The notes beneath the pieces are model-generated. The model was not told the DNA's origin. It searched no databases and saw nothing but the letters and a program-made list of their open reading frames with translations. From positions 18,060,001-18,124,000 of the forward strand of contig OX335649.1 of assembly GCA_946894095.1 (NCBI GenBank): a DNA stretch of 64,000 nucleotides, in the 5' to 3' direction. Position numbers and translations under genes: made by a program. Source of the DNA: Incurvaria masculella (lineage: Eukaryota > Arthropoda > Insecta > Lepidoptera > Incurvariidae). The stretch's first letter is position 1. Each line of letters starts with the position of its first letter. Shown piece after piece: positions 12,314 through 23,500 of this stretch.

Positions 12314-12822
12314 TAAAGAAATCACGCCCATATTTCTTGTCAGAGATCCAAAATTTTGCTCAAAATAACTTTATTTGATCGAACTAGATGTCTGATGACC
12401 ATTGGCATTGTAAAATTGTGTTTGGTTTCTAAGTTATAAGGTCCGAAAGTTCGCATTTTTCGCGCGTTTTATACAATAACTTTGGAGGTGGATTACGCAA
12501 TGATAAAGTAAGAACATCTTAAAAAGATTAGTCATCAGACATAGCTTATTTAATCAAGATTTATGATCTATTTGGTTTTTGTTCGATTTTTTACTACAGC
12601 GGTCGTGGTTTACTTTTAGCTATAAGTCGTTTTGAAATTAAAATTTTCGTAAATCTTACCAAATCATGCACTATGCACATTGTCTTTTTTGTGGACATGT
12701 TGCATCTTCCTCATCACGGAGCCTGTCTTATTCTTTGAAACAGAGAAGGTCCCAGAGCGCAACAGCACGGTTTTGTACCGTGCCCGCGAATGAGTTAGGC
12801 CCGTCGGGTTGGGCCACCTTAA
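12314..12822 (+). mobile_element. Family C TTAA MITE copy 1 (left-truncated)
   Basis: It matches the 550-bp family C consensus from 'atcacgcccatatttcttgt' to the right end GGGTTGGGCCACCTTAA. The left terminus is lost at the junction with the family D fragment. The small ORF over 12666-12899 is a chance reading inside the repeat. Confidence 0.7.
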
Positions 12823-14820
12823 GATCGAATCGTCGCCCACAACACGATACTAGAGCATCGATGATGCTGACAACTGCTGACAACGATGGGCGATCGTAAT
12901 GAATTAGAAATGATAATCAATAGCTGTGGTTAAAACATCGTTAAATGCGGCACTCGTAGACGACAGTATAACCAGTAGGCGGCGTAGACGCATCACCACC
13001 ATTACCGAAGTTGTAAAAACTGACCATAAAACACGCATGACTCGGAATAATTTATAATCGTTCACTATTAATTAAGTCGTATACTTTTTATTGGCTGTGT
13101 TAATGCAATGTTAATATTTCACAACACGGCCGGTCAGTTCAAAAGTCCTTCGAAATACATCACGATTATCAAGATTTTTAGGCGTCATTCTGTACCATCG
13201 AGTAAGGACGGGGTGGCGACCGAAAATCATCAGCGTCGTCACATTTTACTGATAATGCATCCACTGACGGTAGCCAGTTCTCGAGTTACAATTGAACATT
13301 CGATATCGCGCGGCCCGAATTCGTAAGCGAACTGACTGGGCTAGCATCAGTGTATTATCACTAAAGAGTGGCTACGCTGCCGCTACACGGATGAGTTTTG
13401 GTCTCCTGCTCAATGTTCGGTTCATAACTCTCAAAGGCCAGGATAAATATTCTCAGGGTATGAATATTTACTTCGTACAAATCACCAGCAAGCAGATTTG
13501 AGTGCGATATGTGTAAACAAGACGGCACCGCATCCTGGCAGTCGCCTCCCCCGCCCCGCCCCGCCCGGTGGCGCGGGATGCGCCTGCGCATCTCGCTGCG
13601 AAGCACCGGTCGAGTATCTACCCAGACTAAACAAACGATGTGAAACTTCACCTTTGGTCGCCTTTCAACTACGGCGCTTTGATCGTGCCTAAAAGAGTCT
13701 GAGGAATCAATTTCCAAGTGATCACCAATCAGTTACCGGTATCATATGTTATTTTTACTCTAGTGAATATTAAGGGCGATCTGAATGAAATTATTTTCAG
13801 AAAGAAGTTTATGATTCAGTTTTAACTGATGTGATAAAATGTCTGTCTGTTCTGGCCACAAAGATGTGGCCATGTTCGCCGATACACCTAACGAAAACGT
13901 GCGATGCAGAGGTGGCATTCCTGCCTACTAAGTGACTACAACCCAATGACTACCACCTCTTATTCTTTGGATGATGATCGCTACCCGCTGAGGCGGCAAT
14001 GATCAAAAGCCGCCTTGGGACGAATTTTCTCGAACGAGAAACGGTCACCAGCTGCCTCCACGACCACTGCGTAAACTCGTTGTGGACACGCCCTCGACCA
14101 TCCGGCTGGTCTCGCAGAATTAATTCCGAATCAATTTCGATGCAGATTATTTATTTTTCGATCGAAACTGGTCTGCGGTCCGACGAAGCTTTTCCTTGTC
14201 TAGATTACCATCTCGAGTACCTACCAAGTTTTTTTTTTACATTCGCCTTAACGCGTTCATGCTTCTCATATTCGTTCTGCCGTCCGTATTCATACGTTTC
14301 TCTTATCTGTCAGTCAGTCTGCAGTACAAACTGCACATCTCAATAATTTCTCGGAATGTGGGCACTCAAATTGTGAGTCTCTGCGCAGCTCCCAGCTTTA
14401 AGGTTTCCTTATTTAACTCTCGGATTTGGAGGATTTAGACGTTACGTTCCGACGTGACATTCCATCAAAAGTACACATGCTAATTGTAAAACGGGCGCCT
14501 TATCAGTGAGATAAAGTGATGTTGAACGTGTTTGCGGATTCACTGCGCGCGCAGCCGCATATCTTATTTCCTGTGAAGTCACGGAAAGCTGAGGTGGAAC
14601 GATTTGAGACGAGAGATAAGGTGAGGTCGTTAAACACCTTCCGAGCGTTCAAATTACATAAAAATGTCTGTACGTATGAAAGACACATTAGAAATTGCGT
14701 AAAACCATAGACTGAAAATCTAGGGAAAAACTTACAAGCAAGCGAAAATAAACCAAGACCATCCGTGCTCTCTCGATATTTGCAAAATTCAATAAAGTAG
14801 CTATGACACTTCACAAACTA
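12823..14820. other. No gene seen; repeat K copy and GC-box cluster
   Basis: Repeat K copy 2 lies at 13315-13415. A 70-base GC island at 13540-13610 has three overlapping CCCCGCC boxes and a TGCGCCTGCGCA palindrome resembling an NRF-1 site, which would suit a promoter or enhancer. The ORFs here overlap on both strands and are not convincing. Confidence 0.3.
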
Positions 14821-14822
14821 TT

Positions 14823-16101
14823 GGTTGGGGAAAAAGTTTCTTCGCATTTTTTAAGAAAATTCAAAACATTTTTTAATATGGTTTATTTACATTTAACTAA
14901 AGTATGTAGGTACCATTTTGTTCGATAACTTTTTGCCATCTTGTAGGTAGGGACATGATCCCATTGCTATAGAAATATTGGGTCTTCTGATCAATATACC
15001 GCGACAAGTGGTTTTGGCAGTCCTCTCGTGATGTTAACCTGACACTGCCTAAAGAATTCTGAAGAGACCTAAACAGGTGGAAATCTGAAGGTGCAAGGTC
15101 AGGACTATACGGCGGATGCATTAACACCTCCCAGCCAAACTCTCTTAGTTTTTGCTGAGTGGCTAAAGATGTGTGAGGTCTAGCGTTATCATGATGAAAA
15201 ACCACACCCCTTCTGTTGATTAATTCCGGCCGCTTTCTCTCAACTTCTTCCTTTAATCTCATCAGTTGTTCGCAGTAGAGTTCAGAATCGATGGTCCTGC
15301 CTGGTGGTAACAGCTCATAATGAATAATGCCCTTCCAATCCCACCACACACACAGCATCACCTTATTGCAAGTTAACCCGGGTTTCGCCACAGTCTGTGA
15401 AGCTTGACCGGCCTTTGACCACGACCTTTTTCGCACGTTCTTGTCGTACGTGATCCACTTTTCATCACCAGTTATCAGCTTCTTCAAAAATGGTTCGGTT
15501 TCATTACGTCGTAATAAAGAATCACAAATGAGTACACGGTTCATTAGGTTTCTTTCAGTGAGCTCGTGAGGTACCCAAATATCGACCTTTTTTGTGTACC
15601 CAGTTTTTTTCAAATGCGCCAAAACTGTTTTGTGGTCAATTCCTAGTTCTTCAGCTACGTCGTAACTACTGATATGCCGATCTTGCTCCACTTTTTCAAA
15701 AATGGCATCCATTTTATCCGTAATAGGGCGACCAGAGCGACGTGCATCTTTGACATCAAAATTTCCGGATTGAAAACGCTTAAACCAAATTTGTGCTACT
15801 CTCACAGACACTGCACTAGGTCCATAAACATCGCAAATTTTTTTCGCGGCTTGCGTTGCATTTTTACCTTTTTTGTAGTAAAATTTTAAAATGTATCGAA
15901 TTTCTTCATTAGATTCACTCATTTTGACAGTACGAAAAACAAATGAGAATCACACATTTTCCTAATTTGAATTTGGAATTATGTTCTTTAAAATTTAAAC
16001 TTTCAATGATACCAAAACCAGCCAGATACAAATAGTATAGCCAAAGAGATTTTATTACAAGTTCATACATACTATAATGCGAAAAGACTTTTTCCCCGAC
16101 C
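14823..16101 (-). mobile_element. mariner transposon copy 1, complete
   Basis: The element is 1279 bp with inverted ends of the form GGTTGGGGAAAAAGTTTCTT at the left and GGTCGGGGAAAAAGTCTTTT (minus strand) at the right. A TA follows the right end; the left flank is TT, so one base of the expected TA target duplication has changed or was never TA. Its length is identical to the copy at 48185-49463. Confidence 0.95.
14897..15922 (-). CDS. mariner transposase, intact ORF
   Basis: This 341-residue protein is the transposase that would cut and paste the surrounding 1279-bp element at TA sites. The N-terminal half (about 1-110) carries two helix-turn-helix DNA-binding regions. The linker motif WVPHEL is at 116-121. 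The RNase-H-like catalytic domain follows with all three mariner aspartates: D153 in TGDEKW, D245 in HHDNARPH and D280 in YSPDLAPSD. The last two are 34 residues apart (DD34D). The length is typical of full-length mariners. The start is the first ATG after the right-hand inverted repeat. There is no stop or frameshift, so it may still be active or be a recent insertion. The subfamily is not certain. Confidence 0.95.
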   Translation of the reverse strand: MSESNEEIRYILKFYYKKGKNATQAAKKICDVYGPSAVSVRVAQIWFKRFQSGNFDVKDARRSGRPITDKMDAIFEKVEQDRHISSYDVAEELGIDHKTVLAHLKKTGYTKKVDIWVPHELTERNLMNRVLICDSLLRRNETEPFLKKLITGDEKWITYDKNVRKRSWSKAGQASQTVAKPGLTCNKVMLCVWWDWKGIIHYELLPPGRTIDSELYCEQLMRLKEEVERKRPELINRRGVVFHHDNARPHTSLATQQKLREFGWEVLMHPPYSPDLAPSDFHLFRSLQNSLGSVRLTSREDCQNHLSRYIDQKTQYFYSNGIMSLPTRWQKVIEQNGTYIL

Positions 16102-18501
16102 TATTATTTCAAAACTAAGTATGTTTTCTGACTTCTCTTGTATATTAACTAACATAGGCAATCTTGTGAAACTATTGTTGGTACATTGATACTTCACAAA
16201 CAATTTTTAAATGTTTAAGCCTCTAATTTGTCCTTGAACTAGTATGGGCGATTGTGTGAGACAGTTTTTGGAACATAAGGTTATGTGGATTGAAAAATAG
16301 ACACCAACAGAACAAGAGGAGAGAATGTGTGCAAATTGAAATTATTATTTTTAAATACGGTAATTATGCAGTTTGAGGGCTTTTGCGAAAAACGATGGGA
16401 AACATTTTTATTTCTTCGGAAACTTGTTGCTCTGATTGCAACAAGTGATATTACATGGGGGGAGGAAAAAAAATATTTATCGCGATTCATTAAATACCTT
16501 AACACATACATTAACCTTAACCTAACTGGTCCATGTCGGGATGGCGCATGTCGGTTGCAAACGTTTTTGCCTCCCTCCATGAAATATAATTTGTTATGAT
16601 ATAATAAACAGCTTCATTGGGGAAAAAAAAATCCCATCATTTTTCGCCAAACCATCAAACTGCATAATAACCTTTTTGTTAAATACTAAAATAAAATGTA
16701 ATGCACATCCGGAAGGGATTCATTATAGGTCAAATAACATGATACAATTGGCTTTGAGTAAAACCAATAAAAATGTGTTGGGAATTTCGGACAAAAGCAG
16801 ACAGAGTTGATGCAAAATTAACAAAAGTCTTCGGAAAACTGACGGACGTACCTGTAAATATTCCTAGATTTTACCTATGGAAACACAAAAATCGCATTCA
16901 TGTGTGTGTAATTTTAAAACATCTAGCAATGCCTAATTAAAACGAATGGCAGCTGTGAACTGTTTTCTGTTCGCTTTGTAAATAAACGTAATCAAAGAAT
17001 ACAAAAGACTTCACAATACCCACAGATCTTTGAATTCTACTAATTGATGATAGATTGCTTCCGTAAACATCAAACACTCCTGACATCGTCCCATTCCCAA
17101 ATTAATCGATTCGAGACACGTGAAATGCGTTCACTGACTCCTTTCGCACTATATTCAGGAGCCTTCAGCAATTAGTCACAATGAGGAATTCTAAGAATCC
17201 AGTCCATAAATTCTCATGTAAGCAAGTCAGTTCTGGGGTCGTCTGGAACAATGAAGACGGCTTGCTGCTCCGGCGCCAACACCTCGATGCTGCTCGAATT
17301 CATAGGGACACATTTCCTGGTCACAAATTATACTTTGATGAGACTGGGCACTCATCCATAGTTTAGCATTGGTATGCCGCGGTGTAAAAAAAAACTAAGC
17401 ACGCAACTACATTGATTGCAATAAATTTAGCCGGAATTCACAGGTCTGGAATATTATTAGGACAGCGGTCAGATGAGATTACAGAAGAATATACTGATAC
17501 AAATAAACGATTTCACAACACCCGTTATAGCTCACTCGTTTCACTTTTGCATCCTGGTCTACCAGGATTTCAAATCAACTAAACAATTATAAATGTCAAA
17601 ACAAAACGAGTGAAGTTACTTTTTACAAATTATGATAACAATTCTGAATTGACAAATTTAATTATTGCTCGAGCAACCGATCTACAAAATGAGTTGCAAT
17701 TCTTTCCGTTTAAATGAAACTTAGAGCACCTTAGCGCGTCTATGAATCCCAGCTTAGAGCTATCATTAAAACTTTACGACAACGGATGAATTTAGATGCG
17801 CGGGCGCAATACGCGAGTGCATCGTATTCAATCACGGTTTTATTGCGAGCTGTAAATATTTGGGCCACTCCAATAACTTTCACACGCATCTAATTTAGTT
17901 TGCCCTGTCTGCCGCTGACATTCGGAGGAGCAATTGCATTGCGCGCCATCAAAATAGTGCCGAGCGCGTGAATTAGCGCCGAGAAGAGAACTAGCAGTAA
18001 CATCACAGAAGAGAAATAAAGGAGAAGTGTTATGTGGGCGTTATAATTACCCGGGTCGTGTTGCTATTGTCCGTATAATCCTATAGGATGCCAGCGGCCG
18101 GCCGCGCGTCCAACAGCGAACTCCGGAAAAGCGTTCGCCAAGTCAGTTCCCACATCCGCGAAAATGTTTGCGTGTGTGATGCAAATCGACGTAACAATAT
18201 CGATGGTGATGCATCGATATTGGTTTGATTGTTGGATTGATAGTTGCATAAAATCGTTGTTGTAGGCGCGCTAGATGGCACCTCTCCGTTACTTTTTCTT
18301 CTGAGGATAATATTATTGGTGGAACCATGCAAGTCTTCCGCAATGTTCGCGACAGTTCCAGAACCTCGTAACTTATCCGGCCATCTGTTCCTTTTAGGCC
18401 ACCTCGCCGCATCCAGTGGAACCAGGATTGTAGCTTTCGGTAATGACTGATCTTTTATCGGGTGCACGTATTAGACCGGGGTAGATACGGTTTGAGAAGC
18501 A
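16102..18501. other. No gene seen
   Basis: Unique AT-rich sequence, with a GC-richer block at about 17700-18480 where several short overlapping ORFs occur on both strands. None has recognisable content. This could be a conserved non-coding region. Confidence 0.3.
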
Positions 18502-19303
18502 CATGAAATCCGAAATGATTTTTTTTTTCTCAGAAATATATAATTTCATGTTCATATGCTTACATTAAGTTTGCAACATTTAGCGGGTCCCGGAAGATAG
18601 TAAAAAAAAATTAAATGTATTAAAAAATATATATCTCCTAAACAAATATTTAGAAACGGTATTAAAAAAAATGTATATTAATTCTTTTAAGGCGTAATGT
18701 AACTGTGAATTTGCAACTATTTTGTAATTACGGAAATGTATTTAAAAAAATGTTTTTACAAAAAAAAAAAACTATGCCGGGAACCTAACTTGCTATTGCT
18801 ATATTTCTTTCTAGAATATGTAAAAGAAAATTAAATTCTTTAGAAACTATAACACGAACGATTTTATACGTTTTTCGAATTTTTTGTTTAGCTTTTGTGT
18901 GAATGTAAAAATTATAAATGAAAAAAAAATGTGCTTCTAATATTTGCAACATTTTACAAATTTCACAGAATATAGAGTTTGCGGTCAGTTTCCAATTTCA
19001 GAAAATAAAATAGAATTTTCATTATTTGCTTTGCAGATATTATGAAAATAGTACAAAAATATATATTTACACAGTTCCGTAAATAAGAAATTGTTGCAAA
19101 TTCACAGTAATATTACACCTAAAATTAGCTAACATATAACATTTTTAAATAAAATTTCTAAATATTTGTTTAGGAGATATCATTTTTTAAACATATTTCA
19201 TATTTTATTTCTATCTTTCGGACCCCCCAAAATGTTGCAAACTTAATGTACATACGTCCACATGAAATACTACGTTTATGAGAAAAAAAAATCGGATTTA
19301 ATG
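18502..19303. mobile_element. Long-TIR AT-rich foldback element (family J)
   Basis: The two ends are imperfect inverted repeats of roughly 240 bases (about 18502-18755 and 19050-19303). Shared blocks include 'acattaagtttgcaacattt', 'tctcctaaacaaatatttag' and 'actgtgaatttgcaac'. The middle is AT-rich and non-coding. No copy elsewhere in the window was noticed, and the target duplication is unclear. Confidence 0.7.
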
Positions 19304-19577
19304 TTTTTCTAAGTGCTGATTTAAGGCTAAAGTTCCTGGAGTATATTGTTGGAATCATCATGTGTGTCGAAATTAGACGGCTAGCGAAAATATATTATTT
19401 CATAATCAGCATTTCTTAGGAACAATAAATAGATCGAAATATTGAGATCGAACGGATGACTGAACTTGACCTTGCTTGGTCTAATCCTGAAAATGCACAT
19501 TATGTTGGCTCTTAGTATTTGTAATGTTTCCTTGTGTTTGATTATTAACATAAGTCTCAGAATGTTGTAATTTAGTT

Positions 19578-20127
19578 TTAAGGTGGCCCAACCCGGCGGC
19601 CTCAACTCATTTGCGGGCACGGTAGAAAACCGTGCTGTTGCGCTCTGGGACCTTCTCTGTTTCAAAGAATAAGACAGGCTCCGTGATGAGGAAGATGCAA
19701 CATGTCCACAAAAAAGACAATGTGCATAGTGTATGATTTGGTAAGATTTACGAAAATTTTAATTTCAAAACGACTTATAGCTAAAAGTAAACCACGACAG
19801 CTGCAAACAAAAATCTAACAAAAACCAAATAGATTATAAATCTTGATTAAATAAGCTATGTCTGATGACTAATCTTTTTAAGATGTTCTTACTGTATCAT
19901 TTCGTAATCCACCTCCAAAGTTATTGTATAAAACGCGCGAAAAATTCGAACTTTCGGACCTTATAACTTAGAAACCAAACACAATTTTACAATGCCAATG
20001 GTCATCAGACATCTAGTTCGATCAAATAAAGCTATTTTGAGCAAAATTTTGGATCTGTGACAAGAAATATGGGCGTGATCTTCTTTCCCCTTTTGTATGG
20101 GGAGATGAGCGGGATGGGCCGCCTTAA
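19578..20127 (-). mobile_element. Family C TTAA MITE copy 2, complete
   Basis: The element is 550 bp, bounded by TTAA on both sides. The ends are TTAAGGTGGCCCAACCCGGC and GGGATGGGCCGCCTTAA, giving an inverted repeat of about 16-20 bases. The interior is highly similar to the copies at 12.3, 23.0, 33.4 and 49.5 kb. TTAA targets suggest piggyBac-type mobilisation, but no transposase is present. Confidence 0.8.
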
Positions 20128-21779
20128 TGAAAATAGCTCACTTTTTATTCCGATTGACATACTATAATATCGTATAAGTACTAATATAATTACTAATCAA
20201 ATAAGGTAATTGCGCTAATTGTAATTTATTTAGTACCTATACATATTCCTCCATACCTGAATCGATCGATTTTTTTTAATCTGCCATAGCATCGGATTCA
20301 GTGTTAAGTTATATAAATAGTAATAATGAGTTTTTGACTCTAATATTAGCCTCTTGTAATGGGATAGATATTGACGAATCCAAGTGTTCCTTATGTGTCC
20401 CAGAGGATGAATAATATACAATACAATTCGTTTTTCCCCTCAGCTTCCCGGGAAGGGTAGGCACAAATGATAGTTTGATGTATTTACAATGCTGTGACCA
20501 AAGATTTAGATCTCTGGTTGTGACTAGACGGCCCACGGACGACCGAGTAAAAATTTAGCAAATTATGTTAACGACGCACATTACTGATCCCTAAAGGGTA
20601 CACAGATAGCATGAAACAATAAAATGTGTAAAATATCAATTGAGAACAGTTAGCATCAAGTGAATTGATTGCCAAAGTTAATTAGTATCCGACCTATGAA
20701 CTCACTATCACCTGCAAGTAATAACGAAAGGGGGGGAACACGCATGAAGCAGCGACTATTTCTCTGGAAAGGCGCGCCGTACTGAAGAATCGGTAAATGC
20801 TATCTTGATGTAAAAAAATACAGATATTTACAAAAAAAAAGCATACGGAAACATAATGAATCACAAGGGATTAAAAAAATGTCATTAAAATCTGACAACT
20901 TTTAGGGGCAGGGAACCGTTAGGGCCAGGAAGACGATTTCCGTGAAAAATTGGGCCTTGGCCAATGGACAAAGAATGTATTTGTTAGGTACCGTTTACCT
21001 TACATTTTGACGTTTTGAAAAGTTTTAATATCTCTACAATTATAATAAACATTGATTTAACGTAAATACCATTTCATAAGTGCTGATATAGACAATAGAT
21101 TAAACTGCGGTTTATCTAAAATGATTATAATTTTGTTCGAGTTATCAACAACAGTTGGAATTTAACATTATGCCGAGAACAAAGGTCGAACAAATCCAAA
21201 CAAGATAAATTAAATACATGTGTCAAAAAGAGATCAAATGAAAGTTACAAGAATAGGATGCTTATTAGAGAAGCCTGACGGGTCCGAATTCCGGCGCGCG
21301 GAACCTTTTATTAATTTTACATTCAGATTAGAAACGTGGGCAGGACAAGTATTAACAAACGCGTGAATCCACGATAAAATAACAACTACAGGCAGGATTG
21401 CGAAGAGATTTCCCAGATAACTAGAACCGCAAATTCGTTTTTCTGCGGCAACACACGTGTATGGAACTGTCTGCCGGCAACTGTCTTCCCTCATACCTAC
21501 GACCCGGGATTTATCAAACGTAATTTAAACAAGCTGTGCAATAGTCCGGAAATCCGCTGGTATGGTGTCTCGCTGATCGTGAGGTAAAGGAGATGTGGCT
21601 TTTCTGAGCACCTTTAGTTTTTCGGCACATCCATCCATAACCCTCGCCATAAAAAAAAAGGTACCACTACAACTCTCTTTTTTCTCACGTATTTATTTCC
21701 ATCAGACTAGATCTATTCTCTGCCTCTCGGTGCTTTAAAAACAAGAACAAAGAAAGCGATCAATACTTTCCTATCTCAG
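20128..21779. other. No gene seen
   Basis: Unique sequence. I found no convincing exon, RNA gene or repeat. Confidence 0.4.
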
Positions 21780-21789
21780 TCAGGCAGGT

Positions 21790-22068
21790 TAGGAAACTCG
21801 ACTTCTGGACCCCTCGTCGCTGCGTGTCCGGTGTGCTCGCGGCTGCGGGGCGGCGGCCCGCCGGCTCAGTGTTCGCGAGATGCTGACACGAGCGCATGCG
21901 TGGCCCGCACCGCACACGCGGCCGACGCACGCGGACCCCCCGAGTGTCCCCGCGGGAACAGTGCCCACAGTGTCAACACAGTGAACGGACACAGCCACCC
22001 GCCCGCCGACACGGGAAGGGCGACGTTTGCGATCTCTCCGCTCGGGAATTACCGCCGCGCGAATTTGG
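21790..22068 (+). promoter_or_regulatory. Candidate promoter and 5' UTR exon
   Basis: This is a strongly CpG-rich island in AT-rich DNA, containing GAGCGCATGCGTGG, similar to an NRF-1 site. It ends in a near-consensus donor: the exon ends at 22068, followed by GTGAGT. No long conserved ORF is present, as expected of a non-coding first exon. It could serve the gene whose first coding exon begins at 51639, which has an acceptor just upstream. Linking the two is inference. Confidence 0.4.
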
Positions 22069-22745
22069 GTGAGTCGACCGCGAATTTTCGTGTTCAGATA
22101 CTGTGTTTTTTTTTAAACAAAAATTTACACAAAAGTCAAATCGCCTGTCATGATATCTTTTATCATATAAAATTGCAAAACTGGCAGAAAGTATTTCAAA
22201 AGAAACTTATAGAATCTGATCAGATCTGCCGAAAAAAAAAATAGGACAAAAATCGTTTTCCAAAAAAATACGAATCATGAATTGACAATACCAACAATGT
22301 TCTAGTAAAATATGTTTGTCCACTTAAAAATAGACTAAATGTGAACATAAAAAGACACAGTTACAGACTTGATTTTACGAATAATATCTTTTATACACTG
22401 ACCATATCTTTCTATTTACTGTCTTTAATTGCTTACTAAATTTTCTTAATTTTGACTAGCCGATATTGGTCAAAGTATTTTTTGAGTTGATGACCGATGA
22501 TGAGAACCCAATCAAATATTTGCGAAGAAGAGCGCACCTATAACAAGAAGTGACAAATGTTAGTTTAGACTAACTATCTATTTATTCACCTGTGTTATCG
22601 TAAGCCGTCTGAAGTGCAAATAAACTGAGAAGCTTGTCCAACGCAACGCCTCACTCACTCAGTGCGTCCGGAACTCTCACTTTTTAAGACAGAAAATTCT
22701 AAAAGGTCTCATCGCCTAACGTCGCAAATTATTCCTAAAATGTGA

Positions 22746-22978
22746 AAAAAAACCGGCCAAGTGCGAGTCGGACTCGCACACTAAGGGTTCCGTACCATCG
22801 TACAAGATTTAACACCAAACAAGCACTTTATTTGTATAGGGCCCCCCCTTATTTTTTATTATTTTTTATTTTTACCTATACACACTATGTGTAAATTTCA
22901 GCTTCCTACCTATTACGGTTCATGAGATACAGCCCTGAGACAGACGGACGGACGGCCGGACGGACGAACGGACAGCGG
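22746..22978 (+). mobile_element. Family B copy 3, joined to family C
   Basis: The left end 'aaaaaaaccggccaagtgcg' runs to a GGAC/GGCC array and 'gacagcgg'. At that point the element is cut and a left-truncated family C element starts directly. Confidence 0.7.
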
Positions 22979-23500
22979 CGGGACTAACTCATTCGCGGGC
23001 ACGGTACAAAACCGTGCTGTTGCGCTCTGGGACCTTCTATGTTTCAAAGAAAAAGACTGTCTCCGTGATGAGGAAGAAGCAACAAGAAGACAATGTGCAT
23101 AGTGTATGATTTGGTAAGATTTACGAAAATTTTAATTACAAAACGACTTACAGCTAAAATTTAATCACGACCACTGTAGTAAAAAATCAAACAAAAACCA
23201 AATAGATTATAAATCTTGATTAAATAAGCTATGTCTGATGACTAATCTTTTTAAGATGTTTTTACTTTATCATGGCGTAATCCACCTCCAAAGTAATTGT
23301 ATAAAACGCCCGAAAAATTCGAACTTTCGGACCTTATAACTTAGAAACCAAACACAATTTTACAATGCCAACGGTCTTCAGACATCTAGTTCGATCAAAT
23401 AAAGCTATTTTGAGCAAAATTTGGGATCTCTGACAAGTAATATGTGCGTGATCTTCTTTTCCCATTTGCACGGGGAGTTGAGCGGGATGGGCTACCTTAA
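22979..23500 (-). mobile_element. Family C TTAA MITE copy 3 (left-truncated)
   Basis: It matches family C from 'actaactcattcgcgggcac' to GGGATGGGCTACCTTAA. The first TTAA end is lost at the junction with family B. Confidence 0.7.

Noticed and set aside
15674..15889. 71-residue ORF on the + strand, also at 48397-48612 on the minus strand
   Set aside because: Antisense shadow of the mariner transposase; present in both copies only because the elements are near-identical.
18081..18467. 128-residue minus-strand ORF
   Set aside because: Two other ORFs overlap it in other frames, there is no recognisable motif, and the codon use is not distinctive.
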